From Megaleporinus macrocephalus (Eukaryota; Chordata; Actinopteri; Characiformes; Anostomidae): 64,000 bases of DNA. The position numbers were made by a program, and so were the translations under genes. Positions 1 to 11,000 of the stretch are shown piece after piece; positions within the stretch are counted from its first letter, which is position 1; every line of letters starts with the position of its first letter. The stretch spans positions 14,539,962 to 14,603,961 of the forward strand of contig CM038720.1 in the NCBI GenBank assembly GCA_021613375.1, read 5' to 3'. The notes beneath the pieces were generated by a model. That model had not been told where the DNA came from. It saw only the letters and a program-made list of their open reading frames with translations, and searched no databases.

Positions 1-1000
1 GTGAAATCTGCTTCTACGACTAAACCCGGGAGATCTGGAAAAATATCCCTGAAGATTTCTTTAAAACCTCTGTAAAGCATCTGATCTGACAAGGCTTTTC
101 ATTTCTCTGCACTTCTGTCAACACTTGAGAGTTCTGGACTGTTTATTTTAGAAAACTGTTAAGGACCTTCTGTGGAATTGTTGGCGGATATCTGATCTGG
201 CTCGACTTCATACAGATCTGCTACCTAAGGGTGAATTTAAATGAAAGCTCAGGTTGATGCTGTGTGTCTAGCTTAAGGACAGTGGTAATTCCTCAAAGGC
301 CCTGTTTTTCTAGTTCAGAAGAGGAGATGAGAGAAGTTAACACAGCAAAGCAAGTCTTGAAGCGGGGAGGAATTCCTTGAGGAGTCATCAGTAAGATGGA
401 TGACAGACGCTTTGTTGCATGACTGGCAGATCCAGGTTGCCGTGTGTGTGCGTGTGCTGAGATCAGTGTGTGTATGTGTTTAGATTTACAGGCAGACCCC
501 AAAGAACGTCCTCGCACACATCTCAGCACACCCTCGCAGCCGTCACAAATGCAGCAGGATCTCAAGCTCTCAGGAGCCTCTGGGCCTATCCATCAGGCTG
601 TATCTCCTTAAGCACCAACGCCAAAGACATCATAGATCAGCCCTCCCAGGCCCCCTGGGGTGCACATACCTCTATTTACACTTTCTGTAATTATTTCTCA
701 TCCACATAGAAACTATTTATTTATTTATTGCCATATTTTACATGAAAACAATAGGATGCAAATTGAACTGGTGTTTCTGAACTATTAATACTTATCACCC
801 TAACATTTCATAAAGAGACATAATGACATAACTTCTGCTTACCTAGTCTGTTGAAAACATTTTTAAACTCTAGGTTTAGTGATGAGTTCTCATTTGTCAG
901 TTTAACTGCTTTACTAAATAAACAGCTGCGTTCACACTGCTTTACTAACTGCCTGCTTCAAATTTCATATTGAGTGAAACAAGTTTGATAGGCTATACTC
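1..1000. other. Intronic or intergenic sequence, no gene seen
   Basis: I see no exon, RNA gene or clear transposon here. A short TTTA tract lies near 716-729. Reading frames at 293-565 (-) and 470-709 (+) overlap each other, match no family I know and have no splice context, so I do not call them. Confidence 0.5.
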
Positions 1001-1046
1001 ATGGATGGACTGGCCATCGGGAGAACCTGGACAGCATTTTCATCAG

Positions 1047-1083
1047 CCAATCACAGTAGCGCCTCCTCCTCCTCCAGTATAAA
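1047..1083 (+). promoter_or_regulatory. CCAAT and TATA-like motifs, possible promoter
   Basis: CCAATCA at 1047-1053 is followed by TATAAA at 1078-1083, a spacing compatible with a core promoter on the + strand. The 120 bases downstream are rich in CpG for this window. A weak donor-like GAG/GTACAG lies at 1187. The only coding-like sequence downstream is the unidentified segment at 3001-3240, and I cannot link the two. The phrase starting at 1001 (atggatggactggcc) also resembles fish transposon ends that I remember, so a transposon promoter is an alternative. Chance occurrence is possible. Confidence 0.2.
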
Positions 1084-1199
1084 CCGTAATCACAACCACC
1101 GCGAAAACTCTAGTTACGAATACGTGCGAACTGGAGAACGTATCGAAAAACGAAAGACGCGCGTTAAAACACAATACTTCAACGAGGTACAGTGAAGTA

Positions 1200-2997
1200 C
1201 ATGTAACTGCATACGTTGCTTGGCTGTCTGTGAGGAACAGAATTACCTAAGTACAGCTGTGGTACATTTGGAGAGTTTACTCGGTTAGCTAGTTTGCTAA
1301 ATCAGCCAGTTCGTTTAGTCTTCCGCTGGAGAAGAGACTAACGGCTCTGTCCCAAATAACGCTTATTCCCTACTAAGAGCACTACCTAAACAATTACAAA
1401 CGTTTTAGTCAGCCATTGAATGTTAAATAACGAGTTATCCTAACTATTTCTGAATATTAATGGATGAATATAAATCAATAATTGCGGGGATGTTAAGCCA
1501 TTGTATATCCCACATAGTACACTCCGTAGGGTAGAGGGAGTCCTTTGAGACGGTGCCAGTACTTTCGGCTCCTCAGAACAAGTAAACGCTGTCTTGACAA
1601 CTGTTTTAAAATCGAATTCAGAACGCAAAGTTTTATTCAGAAGATTAAACTTTTGGAGTGCTTGTCATTGAACAGACATATCCATCCACAGAAAGTGACA
1701 GCAGTCCAGTCCTCCCTAAATGTTTTAGCTAGCATGGTCCTCCTGTTTATCTCCATCTTTCAGCTCTGCAGGGATAAAGAGGTGACCATAAATGGGCTCA
1801 GTTTCATTACCAGAGTGTCCTTCAGCGGTCCTCCAAATTCAGTTTCGGTTCTTTTTAACATCCGGAGTGAAAACAGAAGCATAAACAAATACAAGCTAGC
1901 TAGCAAAGCGTTCTGGTTAACAAAATTGCTTTTCATTTTAATTTAATTATTTTATTGCATGTTGTATGTTCTTCACACACATGACCCAGATGTCCTCTGA
2001 CATATCTCCCTTACTTCATCACCGCCTTTAGAAATTTTAGTGCTTAGTCCTTCCACACCACTGTGACCAGCCACATGGTCATTTACCTCTTTGTCATCTG
2101 CGGGAGAGGTACAGACTCATTAGGAAAAATTATGACACAACCACGAGACACAATGCCTTCAAAACCTACTCTATCATTAGTTAGTTTCAGTTAGTTACAT
2201 CAAACTTTAGGCACCATTAGAGACCATAAGCTGCCATTTAAATTGTGGAGGAATATATATGGTCCAAAATGACTCGAAAAATAATATATTTTTCCCACTT
2301 CTCCTTATAACAGCCACGAGAAGCAGCACAAGCAGGAGATCTCTGCAAACTGGACAGACTGTGTAACCTTTAAAGTTTGAAGTCTGTCTGTTGGCTTTCT
2401 GAATGCTTATTAGTCTCACATGACCATAATGCTCAAATCCGATTTTGAAGTGAAAGGAAAAACAGCAGTCAGAGCTGCAGCGTGTGCATAAGAGAGACCA
2501 GAACGGATTAATCTTCTGTTAAGAATCTTAGGTGAAATACAATCCAGACCATTGACGTCAGCGCACCTTATCTTTTACGCCTGTTCTGTCTCTCTGCATC
2601 AGCTTGAAAATTCATGCCTTTCTCACAATCTTCACGTGTCAGAAAGCCTCTGTCTAGCACTTGTACGTGTCACTGCTGTTACAATAACAGTATATAAAGA
2701 TACCTGTATTTGCTTAACCTGAAGGTAACCTTTATGCTTTCTCACAGCAGTCAGCATTCAGAAGTGTCACAACTGGAGAAAAGAAAGAGAAGTTGCCGTA
2801 TGGAGGTATTTAAAATCAAAAACGGCACTGACATTCTTTGTGCAGTCTGTCTTTGTAATAAAGTGGAGTCTGGAGCAGCAGGCTGCAAGTACAAGTTAGC
2901 TGTAATGGGCCATTTCCTCAGAGCAGTGGTATTGCAGGCAAACAGATTCAAAACAAAAAAACAGTAGACAGAGCGGTATGTGGCATATCCACTATCA
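1200..2997. other. Sequence without a recognised gene
   Basis: No family was recognised. A palindromic CRE-type octamer (TGACGTCA) lies at 2553-2560. An antisense frame at 2751-3215 runs 154 codons without matching anything known. It overlaps the coding-like segment on the other strand and is probably its shadow. Confidence 0.4.
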
Positions 2998-3000
2998 TAA

Positions 3001-3240
3001 AATAGGGCGACAAGCAATAAGGTCACAACATGGAGCAAAGAAACAGAAGCACCACCAGAGAATGCACAGTTCTGCAATGCCAAAGAACTCAAGCAAGACT
3101 TTGCCAAGAAAATGCAGAAGCACACGTCTCGATTGCAAAATAGCGAGACACAGGTGCAGGAGCTGTGGAGTTTGGCAGAGCGGAGGTTGACTTGGTATGG
3201 AAGAATGCAGAACAATCTGAAACAGTATGGAGGCTTCTAA
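3001..3240 (+). CDS. Unidentified coding-like segment, C-terminal part of a protein or a retrocopy
   Basis: The + frame is open for 79 codons between TAA at 2998 and TAA at 3238. From about codon 19 its composition looks like real protein. It contains FCNAKELKQDFAKKMQKH, then a Gln/Glu/Leu-rich stretch with heptad-like spacing (RLQNSETQVQELWSLAERR), and ends in NNLKQYGGF before the stop. This suggests the end of an alpha-helical, coiled-coil-like protein. I do not recognise the family. No in-frame ATG begins the segment. The bases before it lack a pyrimidine tract, so a normal splice acceptor is not evident, and upstream frames are interrupted. That fits an old processed retrocopy or gene remnant better than a live exon. 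ATTAAA-like sequence follows near 3377. It could also be a chance open frame. Confidence 0.3.
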   Translation, partial: NRATSNKVTTWSKETEAPPENAQFCNAKELKQDFAKKMQKHTSRLQNSETQVQELWSLAERRLTWYGRMQNNLKQYGGF

Positions 3241-4064
3241 AGCAGAGCCTTACTAAACTTGGACAATAATGGACATTTAGACGAATGTTATGAAGTCTTG
3301 CAAGTTCTGTTATGAAGTCTTACCCTATAGATTGATAAACTGGTGTTGTTTTAAATGGGTTTGTACAGGACTTGAATTAAAGTAATGTTCGATCAGTGTT
3401 TTTGGTTAAAAAGTAAATTAAATTTCTGATAAACAATTGCGTCTTTAATTGTTGGCTGTAGAGCAGTTAGAACTGGCATCACAAACTTTTAACCAGCACC
3501 AAGATATGTGTGCACATCCCTACTTCAAACTAATTCGGGTCAGACCATGTTGAGCTAGTGTTGTGTGGTAATTGAAAGTAGGTAGACTACAATACATTAC
3601 ATTTCTGTTATGTCTTTTGCATTTAATAGAGCCTCAAGTCTAGTTTATATAAAACACACTTCTGTGTTTGATGTTTTTATAATTCTTGGTCTGAGTTTGT
3701 TGATTTATCATGGATTCCATTAAAATAATCCTACATTTGCATCCCTAGTTTTATTGCTTTTGCTGTCATGGAAATAAAGCAGATCAGATGAGTACTTTGG
3801 ACTGATTCCATTAAAAGAGCCTCCTCTGGTCCCCCACAGAACGTTTCGGTGGATGTTTTTTTTTAAAGGACCATTCTTGTAAATATTCAAATTTCATCTT
3901 TAAATAACCTCAAAATACCTGTAAGTCTTCAACACTAATTAACGCATTTCCTAGATTCATGCATGCAAGCCATTAATCATAAGGCGCAACAGTGAGCCTT
4001 CATAACAAAGGAGTTTCATACCAACCTTAAATACCGGCCTTTTCTATATTCGCAATACACTCTG
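3241..4064. other. AT-rich sequence without a gene
   Basis: Nothing recognisable apart from a possible poly(A)-signal-like AATTAAAG near 3375. Confidence 0.4.
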
Positions 4065-4699
4065 CACTGATCACCCATAACATTAAAACCACCTCCTTAT
4101 ATCACACTTTGTCCATTGTAGCAGCTCCACTTACCATACAAGAACAACAGTTACAGACTGTAGACCATCTAATTCGATGGATACATTGGTTTCTGTAATG
4201 GTCAGGACCCCCACAGGACCACTGCAGAGCAGGTATTATTTGAAGGGTGTATCATTCTCAGCACTGCTGTGACACTGATATGGAGGTGGTGTGTTGCGCT
4301 GGTACGAGTGGATCAGACACAGCAGTGCTGCTGGAATTTTGAAACACCTCAGTGTAAGAATAGTCCAACATCCAGCCAACAGTGTCCTGTGGCCAGCGTC
4401 CTAATGAAGGACTAGTGGATGACCAACACAAACTGTCATTATCTCTAACTGTAAATCTGGAAGATGGACCAGCAAGACCGGCATGTCTAATAGAGTGGAC
4501 ACTGTTTCTAAAAACTCCAGCAGCACTAATATCTGCTCTGTGATGGTCCATTGGGGGTCCTGATCATTAAAGGACAGTGTGAAAGGGGGCTAACAAAGTA
4601 TACAGAAAATTTTAGAACTACAAAGTGCCCCTGTATAGTATATGGAGCTGAAGAATGAGTGTAGATACAAGATGTTTTTAAGGTTATTGCTGATGGGTG
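4065..4699. mobile_element. Long fold-back (inverted-repeat) DNA transposon
   Basis: The two ends are inverted copies of each other. CACTGATCACCCATAACATT opens the element, and AGGTTATTGCTGATGGGTG closes it. Further in, ccccacaggaccactgcagagcaggtatta-type sequence at 4209-4240 is mirrored near 4526-4560, and the cagcactgctgtgacactgat segment near 4260 is mirrored inside the element. The whole unit is about 635 bp and would fold into one long imperfect hairpin. It has no coding capacity. From memory, this is an abundant family in otophysan fish genomes. The copy is diverged and has lost part of one arm. A truncated relative lies at 22205-22310. Confidence 0.75.
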
Positions 4700-4852
4700 T
4701 TGTTACTGTAACTGTAGTTATCTCATTATTAAAAGAATATAGTTTACTCTTCCTTAAAATCCTTGGTGAATGAGGACGTCCGTGGTTCTTTTCATTTGGC
4801 TCATGTCCATAACAAAGCGAGTTTCATAAGATTTTGTTGTGTTGTGTAATAC

Positions 4853-5215
4853 CAGTGGCGGCCCATGTAGGGAAAAGGTGGGTTCAAACACAAATCTGTC
4901 AGTTTAGGTGAAATTATACAACATCATCCTAATTCACATCAGGACAAAGCTGGCCAGCACATGCTGCCAAAGACTATATCCAACGAAATGTGTGATTTGA
5001 TTAGCAAAAGCTTTGCCCAGCACCCGGTCCTAAGCTTTGATGTTCGCATGTGCTTTTTACTGTATCAAAGCAGCTTTTGTATATTCACTAAGAACACATG
5101 GGAAGAAGTAATTCATTCCAGCGCTCCTCTGCACCAGGCTTTGACATCAAGGGTGCCTTTTCCATAGACTCAGTGAGTTCCCAGGCCACTCCATCCTTAA
5201 TGCTAGATCTCCTAC
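4853..5215. mobile_element. Possible hAT-like transposon fragment
   Basis: CAGTGGCGGCCCATG at 4854 resembles the CAGTGGCGG terminus used by many fish hAT elements. The 300 bases that follow (gtttaggtgaaattataca, then a 68-codon frame at 4961-5167) resemble a repeat I recall from fish genomes. No convincing matching 3' terminus or target duplication was found. Confidence 0.35.
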
Positions 5216-5734
5216 CGCGCCACCTGACATATATTATTTAGGTGGCGCATCTTCTGTGCTTTTCCTGGAACTTAGCGCTCAAGTGTGAATGTGAAAGCAA
5301 TATAAGGACAGCGTGTGCGGAGGAGAGGGAGCACTTTTTAACTCTGCAGGTGGTCGACTTTGAAGATTTGATTCAAGAGCAGCACAGAGGTTGAGAATGC
5401 GTATGAAAATGAGGACGTTTGTCAAAGCAGATCTTTCTAATTGGTCATATATCATGATAGCGTAGTAGTAGTAGTTTTGACCTCTCAAGTTTAAAGAATT
5501 GATTAAACAAAAACCTTCTGCCATAACTGTTTCAGGGTTGTTCTACATGAATTTGACTCCACAAGAAGTTCAGACCGGCTTCATATTTTGTTTCTTTGTA
5601 TATGGATTTAGTTTTAGTTTTGTTTTGTTCATATCATGGTGTAAAGTGCAGACTTTTACTCCTTTTTGCACCATGAAGATTTGTGTTACTTGCTAATGCA
5701 TGAATATTTTGTTTACATTGCCATAACAATACAC

Positions 5735-6113
5735 TAGGGGAAAATATTGAAATATCGAATATTGGAATATTATGTTTCATTATACTGTATCGATTCTCAA
5801 AAGCACAATATCGATACACAGATTCCTGGCAGACAGTGAATCATTGTGTGTTGTGTTTAAACCTCTGACCACTAGATGGCAGTGTAGTAATCCATTTTCA
5901 GCTCCACTCCAACATTAACATGCAGCACAAGGGCGCAATGCTATTGTAAACGTTGGCAAACCTGTTCATATAGTGGTGTGCTTAAATAGTAAGATTTGAA
6001 AAATCGAAATATCACTTTGCTTGCAGTATCGCAATATATCATGATATATTGAATCGTGAACGCTGTATTACGATATGTATTGTATCACCAGATTCTTGCC
6101 AATACACAGCATA
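5735..6113 (+). mobile_element. Short CGATAT-rich MITE, copy 1
   Basis: This roughly 380 bp unit is repeated at 55688-56044 in the same orientation. Both share an initial TAGG, gaaatatcgaatat, the block cacagattcctggcagacag, then tgaatcattgtgtgttgtg, and the end TTCTTGCCAATACACAG. It has no coding capacity. The short related termini and size suggest a non-autonomous DNA transposon, perhaps hAT. No clear target duplication is visible around this copy. Confidence 0.65.
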
Positions 6114-6401
6114 CTGCAACACACACAGCCTTAAGACAGAATTACAACAAAAATATAGATTATAGGGAAGCCTGGTTCCTCACACTGTGAGAGAATAGGT
6201 AGAGCAAGTCCAGCTCCAGACTTAGGCTAAGAGTTTTAGCATAACCGCTAGCCTTACTAAAGGTGTCTTTAGTAGAACGTGCTGTACGTATGAAGGTCGT
6301 GTTCATGATGCACTAAAACGCTTATCCAGTTTTTATGTGATACCTTCAAGAAGGTAAGCTTTTGTCCACAGGGGATGCACACTCTTGGAAAGCTGACACT
6401 A

Positions 6402-6437
6402 AGTGGCCGTTAGTATGTGGACACCTGACTTTTACAC
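6402..6437 (+). mobile_element. Tc1-type terminus remnant
   Basis: The segment acactaagtggccgttagtatgtggacacctgact resembles the terminal inverted repeat of a Tc1-like fish family, which reads like TACACTACATGGCCAAAAGT followed by atgtggacacctgac. Only the outer end is recognisable. The opposite end of the same family appears near 34008-34035. Confidence 0.5.
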
Positions 6438-7919
6438 CTTGAAGAGCTTTTAAACATTACATTTCAAAACCATCTGCATTGATATGAATATAAACTGTTA
6501 CGGTAAAGTTGTAAGCATATAATTGTCTGCAAATTAGCATTAGCATTAACATTACACTTGACTGTATTTCGTGTTTTCATATTTAGCCGCGCATCGTTTA
6601 GGTATGTACCTGATTTTCATTACAGTGAGCCGAAAATCTGCTGGCCAGTTTGCGGTCACTTTGGGGTCACAAGGTTAAGGTGCAAAAAGAGGAAGTCTGT
6701 GCAGTAATGCACCAGTTTGGAGGCTCAAAGCAGCCTAATATCATCTATTGTAATAATGTAATAAGTTTTTTACAACTATTATATTTTCCTCTCCGTGTGC
6801 ATTTCAGTGTTGAACTTGGCTGAATCAGTTCTGCGCCACATATCAACAGTCTGATTGCTGAGTTCAGTTTATTTGCATAAAGTGTCTGAGAGGGCAGAGT
6901 GATGTGCGTCAGCGCTCTGATGTGGCGGTTATATGTATATATTTTTATCTCTCGCCTCCTTCTAGCACTGTGTGGCATGTTCTGTTTATATTGTAAATGA
7001 TATTGTTAAACTAACGCAAATTGAAAAGGCAAATTATTTTGCATGACATCATCAGTCATGTCACAAGTGCACTGCTTTAAATTTTAGCACGCCCAACTTA
7101 AAGCATCTAGCTGTGTCCCTGGCAGCAAGGTGGAGCTACAGGCCAGGTAATAAGTAAAGTAATGAAGTGGCCAGTGAATGTAGCCACAGCTCAGTATTTA
7201 TTCTGGGAAGCTTCCGCTCGCATAGCATCAATTATTCCTATTTCACATTCAGAATCTGTACGTTTGAGGTTGTGCATGTGAATTTTGGATGGACTGCCAA
7301 GTGCTGATAGTAACACTTTGGAAATAGACCCATCTGAGGAGCTCCTCATTAGAGCATGCTGAGTAAAAATGTCTTTCTTTTTTTGAAGACGCTCCTGTAG
7401 TGAGTCACCTCCGTATGACGAGGAGCCTGAGAGGGTGCAGAGTTCACACACTCCTCTCGCTAATGCAACACATTGGTCGGAGCCATTTCAGACTGATTCT
7501 GTATTCACTACTGCTAATGGGGGGTCTTTTCAGCTGAGAGCTCTGCACCTGCCTGAGTGACTGTTACCGCATGAAGAAATGACACCACCGCTGAGTTCAT
7601 GTCACTCATTCTCTTTTTCTCTCCTTTTCTCTCTTTTAGGTAAGCAACTTTGATGTGTCGGGAAGGTGTATGTGCTGGTGAAGTATGGCTTTATTTCTTG
7701 CTGAGGAGCGGGAGAGGACTTCTGCATAGTAGGGTCATTCTATGAAACGAGTGCAATTGAATGTTTAGAGTGGAGACAGACTTCTGCTCATTAGCGTTTT
7801 TCAGGCCTGAGTATATGAATTTAAAGTTCATCGTTAACGAAGTGCATGAATATTTCATTCTATTTTTATATAGACGGTCATTGAAGTACATCTGAAATAT
7901 TACTAAGTTTCAGTACATG
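6438..7919. other. Sequence without a gene
   Basis: No exon or repeat was recognised. The 86-codon antisense frame at 7191-7451 has no family resemblance. Confidence 0.4.
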
Positions 7920-8090
7920 CAGTCAAATGCAAAAAGTTTTAACACCCCTGGTTACTGGTTTTGTTGACTTTCTAGGCGACGATAAGTTAACCCTAACCGC
8001 ACAGGTAACATAAACATGACATTTTTCCTGCTAATATTTTTTACATTTTTTAACTCTGCATGGCTGCATTTCACAATTAAGTATAAAAGA
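7920..8090. mobile_element. Possible DNA-transposon remnant flanking the minisatellite
   Basis: The phrase gcaaaaagttttaacacccctgg, followed by tgttgactttctaggcgac and gataagttaa, resembles a common fish repeat that reads like caaaagtttgggcacccctgg and tgttgattttctaa. If so, the 37 bp array begins inside or at the edge of this old element. Confidence 0.3.
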
Positions 8091-11000
8091 GTATAACAGT
8101 GTCTGATAACTGATATAGAGGTCTGGAGTATAACAGTGTCTTATAACTGATATAGAGGTCTGGAGTATAACAGTGTCTGATGACTGATATAGAGGTCTGG
8201 AGTATAACAGTGTCTCATAACTGATATAGAGATCCGGAGAATAACAGTGTCTGATAACTGATATTAAGCTCCGGAGTATAACAGTGTCTTATAACTAATA
8301 TAGAGGTCTGGAGTATAACAGTGTCTTATAACTGATACAGAGGTCCGGAGTATAACAATGTCTGATAACTGATATCGAGGTCCGGAGTATAACAATGTCT
8401 GATAACTGATATAGAGGTCCGGAGTATAACAGTGTCTTATAACTGATATAGAGGTCTGGAGTATAACAGTGTCTTATAACTGATACAGAGGTCCGGAGTA
8501 TAACAGTGTCTGATAACTGATATAGAGGTCCGGAGTATAACAGTGTCTTATAACTGATATAGAGGTCTGGAGTATAACAGTGTCTTATAACTGATATAGA
8601 GGTCTGGAGTATAACAGTGTCTTATAACTGATATAGAGGTCCGGAGAATAACAGTGTCTGATGACTGATATAGAGGTCTGGAGTATAACAGTGTCTTATA
8701 ACTGATATAGAGGTCCGGAGTATAACAGTGTCTTATAACTGATATAGAGGTCCAGAGTATAACAGTGTCTGATGACTGATATAGAGGTCCGGAGTATAAC
8801 AGTGTCTTATAACTGATATAGAGGTCCGGAGTATAACAATGTCTGATAACTGATATAGAGGTCTGGAGTATAACAGTGTCTTATAACTGATATAGAGGTC
8901 CGGAGTATAACAATGTCTGATAACTGATATAGAGGTCCGGAGTATAACAGTGTCTGATAACTGATATCGAGGTCCGGAGTATAACAATGTCTGATAACTG
9001 ATATAGAGGTCCGGAGTATAACAGTGTCTGATGACTGATATAGAGGTCTGGAGTATAACAGTGTCTGATGACTGATATAGAGGTCCGGAGTATAACAGTG
9101 TCTTATAACTGATATAGAGGTCCGGAGTATAACAGTGTCTGATAACTGATATAGAGATCCGGAGAATAACAGTGTCTCATAACTGATATAGAGATCCGGA
9201 GAATAACAGTGTCTGATAACTGATATTGAGCTCCGGAGTATAACAGTGTCTGATAACTGATATTGAGCTCCGGAGTATAACAGTGTCTGATAACTGATAT
9301 AGAGATCCGGAGTATAACAGTGTCTGATAACTGATATTGAGCTCCGGAGTATAACAGTGTCTGATAACTGATATTGAGCTCCGGAGTATAACAGTGTCTT
9401 ATAACTGATATAGAGGTCCGGAGTATAACAGTGTCTGATAACTGATATCGAGGTCCGGAGTATAACAGTGTCTTATAACTGATATAGAGATCCGGAGAAT
9501 AACAGTGTCTGATAACTGATATTGAGCTCCGGAGTATAACAGTGTCTGATAACTGATATTGAGCTCCGGAGTATAACAGTGTCTTATAACTGATATAGAG
9601 GTCCGGAGTGTAACAGTGTCTGATAACTGATATTGAGCTCTGGAGTATAACAGTGTCTGATAACTGATATTGAGCTCCGGAGTATTACAGTGTCTTATAA
9701 CTGATATTGAGCTCCGGAGTATAACAGTGTCTTATAACTGATATAGAGGTCCGGAGTGTAACAGTGTCTGATAACTGATATTGAGCTCTGGAGTATAACA
9801 GTGTCTGATAACTGATATTGAGCTCCGGAGTATTACAGTGTCTTATAACTGATATAGAGGTCCAGAGTATAACAGTGTCTGATGACTGATATAGAGGTCC
9901 AGAGTATAACAGTGTCTGATGACTGATATAGAGGTCCGGAGTATAACAGTGTCTGATGACTGATATAGAGGTCCGGAGTATAACAGTGTCTGATAACTGA
10001 TATAGAGGTCCGGAGTATAACAGTGTCTGATAACTGATATTAAGCTCCGGAGTATAACAGTGTCTGATAACTGATATAGAGGTCCGGAGTATAACAGTGT
10101 CTGATAACTGATATAGAGGTCCGGAGTATAACAGTGTCTTATAACTGATATAGAGGTCCAGAGTATAACAGTGTCTGATAACTGATATAGAGGTCCAGAG
10201 TATAACAATGTATGATAACTGATATTAAGCTCCCGAGTATAACAGTGTCTGATAACTGATATAGAGGTCTGGAGTATAACAGTGTCTTATAACTGATATA
10301 GAGGTCTGGAGTATAACAGTGTCTTATAACTGATATAGAGGTCCGAAGTATGACAGTGTCTGATAACTGATATAGAGGTCTGAAGTATAAGAGTGTCTGA
10401 TAACTGATATAGAGGTCCAGAGTATAACAGTGTCTAATAACTGATATCGAGGTCCGGAGTATAACAGTGTCTGATAACTGATATAGAGGTCCGGAGTATA
10501 ACAGTGTCTGATAACTGATATAGAGGTCTGAAGTATAAGAGTGTCTGATAACTGATATAGAGGTCCAGAGTATAACAGTGTCTAATAACTGATATCGAGG
10601 TCCGGAGTATAACAGTGTCTGATAACTGATATAGAGGTCCGGAGTATAACAGTGTCTGATAACTGATATAGAGGTCTGAAGTATAAGAGTGTCTGATAAC
10701 TGATATAGAGGTCCAGAGTATAACAGTGTCTAATAACTGATATCGAGGTCCGGAGTATAACAGTGTCTGATAACTGATATAGAGGTCCGGAGTATAACAG
10801 TGTCTTATAACTGATATAGAGGTCCGGAGTATAACAGTGTCTGATAACTGATATAGAGGTCCGGAGTATAACAGTGTCTTATAACTGATATAGAGGTCCG
10901 GAGTATAACAGTGTCTTATAACTGATATCGAGGTCCGGAGTATAACAGTGTCTGATAACTGATATAGAGGTCCGGAGTATAACAGTGTCTGAAGACTGAT

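Noticed and set aside
2553..2560. CRE octamer at 2553 as a functional site
   Set aside because: A single palindromic octamer is expected about once by chance in a window of this size, and nothing near it suggests a promoter in use.
2751..3215. 154-codon antisense frame
   Set aside because: It has no recognisable domain and overlaps the coding-like + frame. It is probably a shadow or chance.
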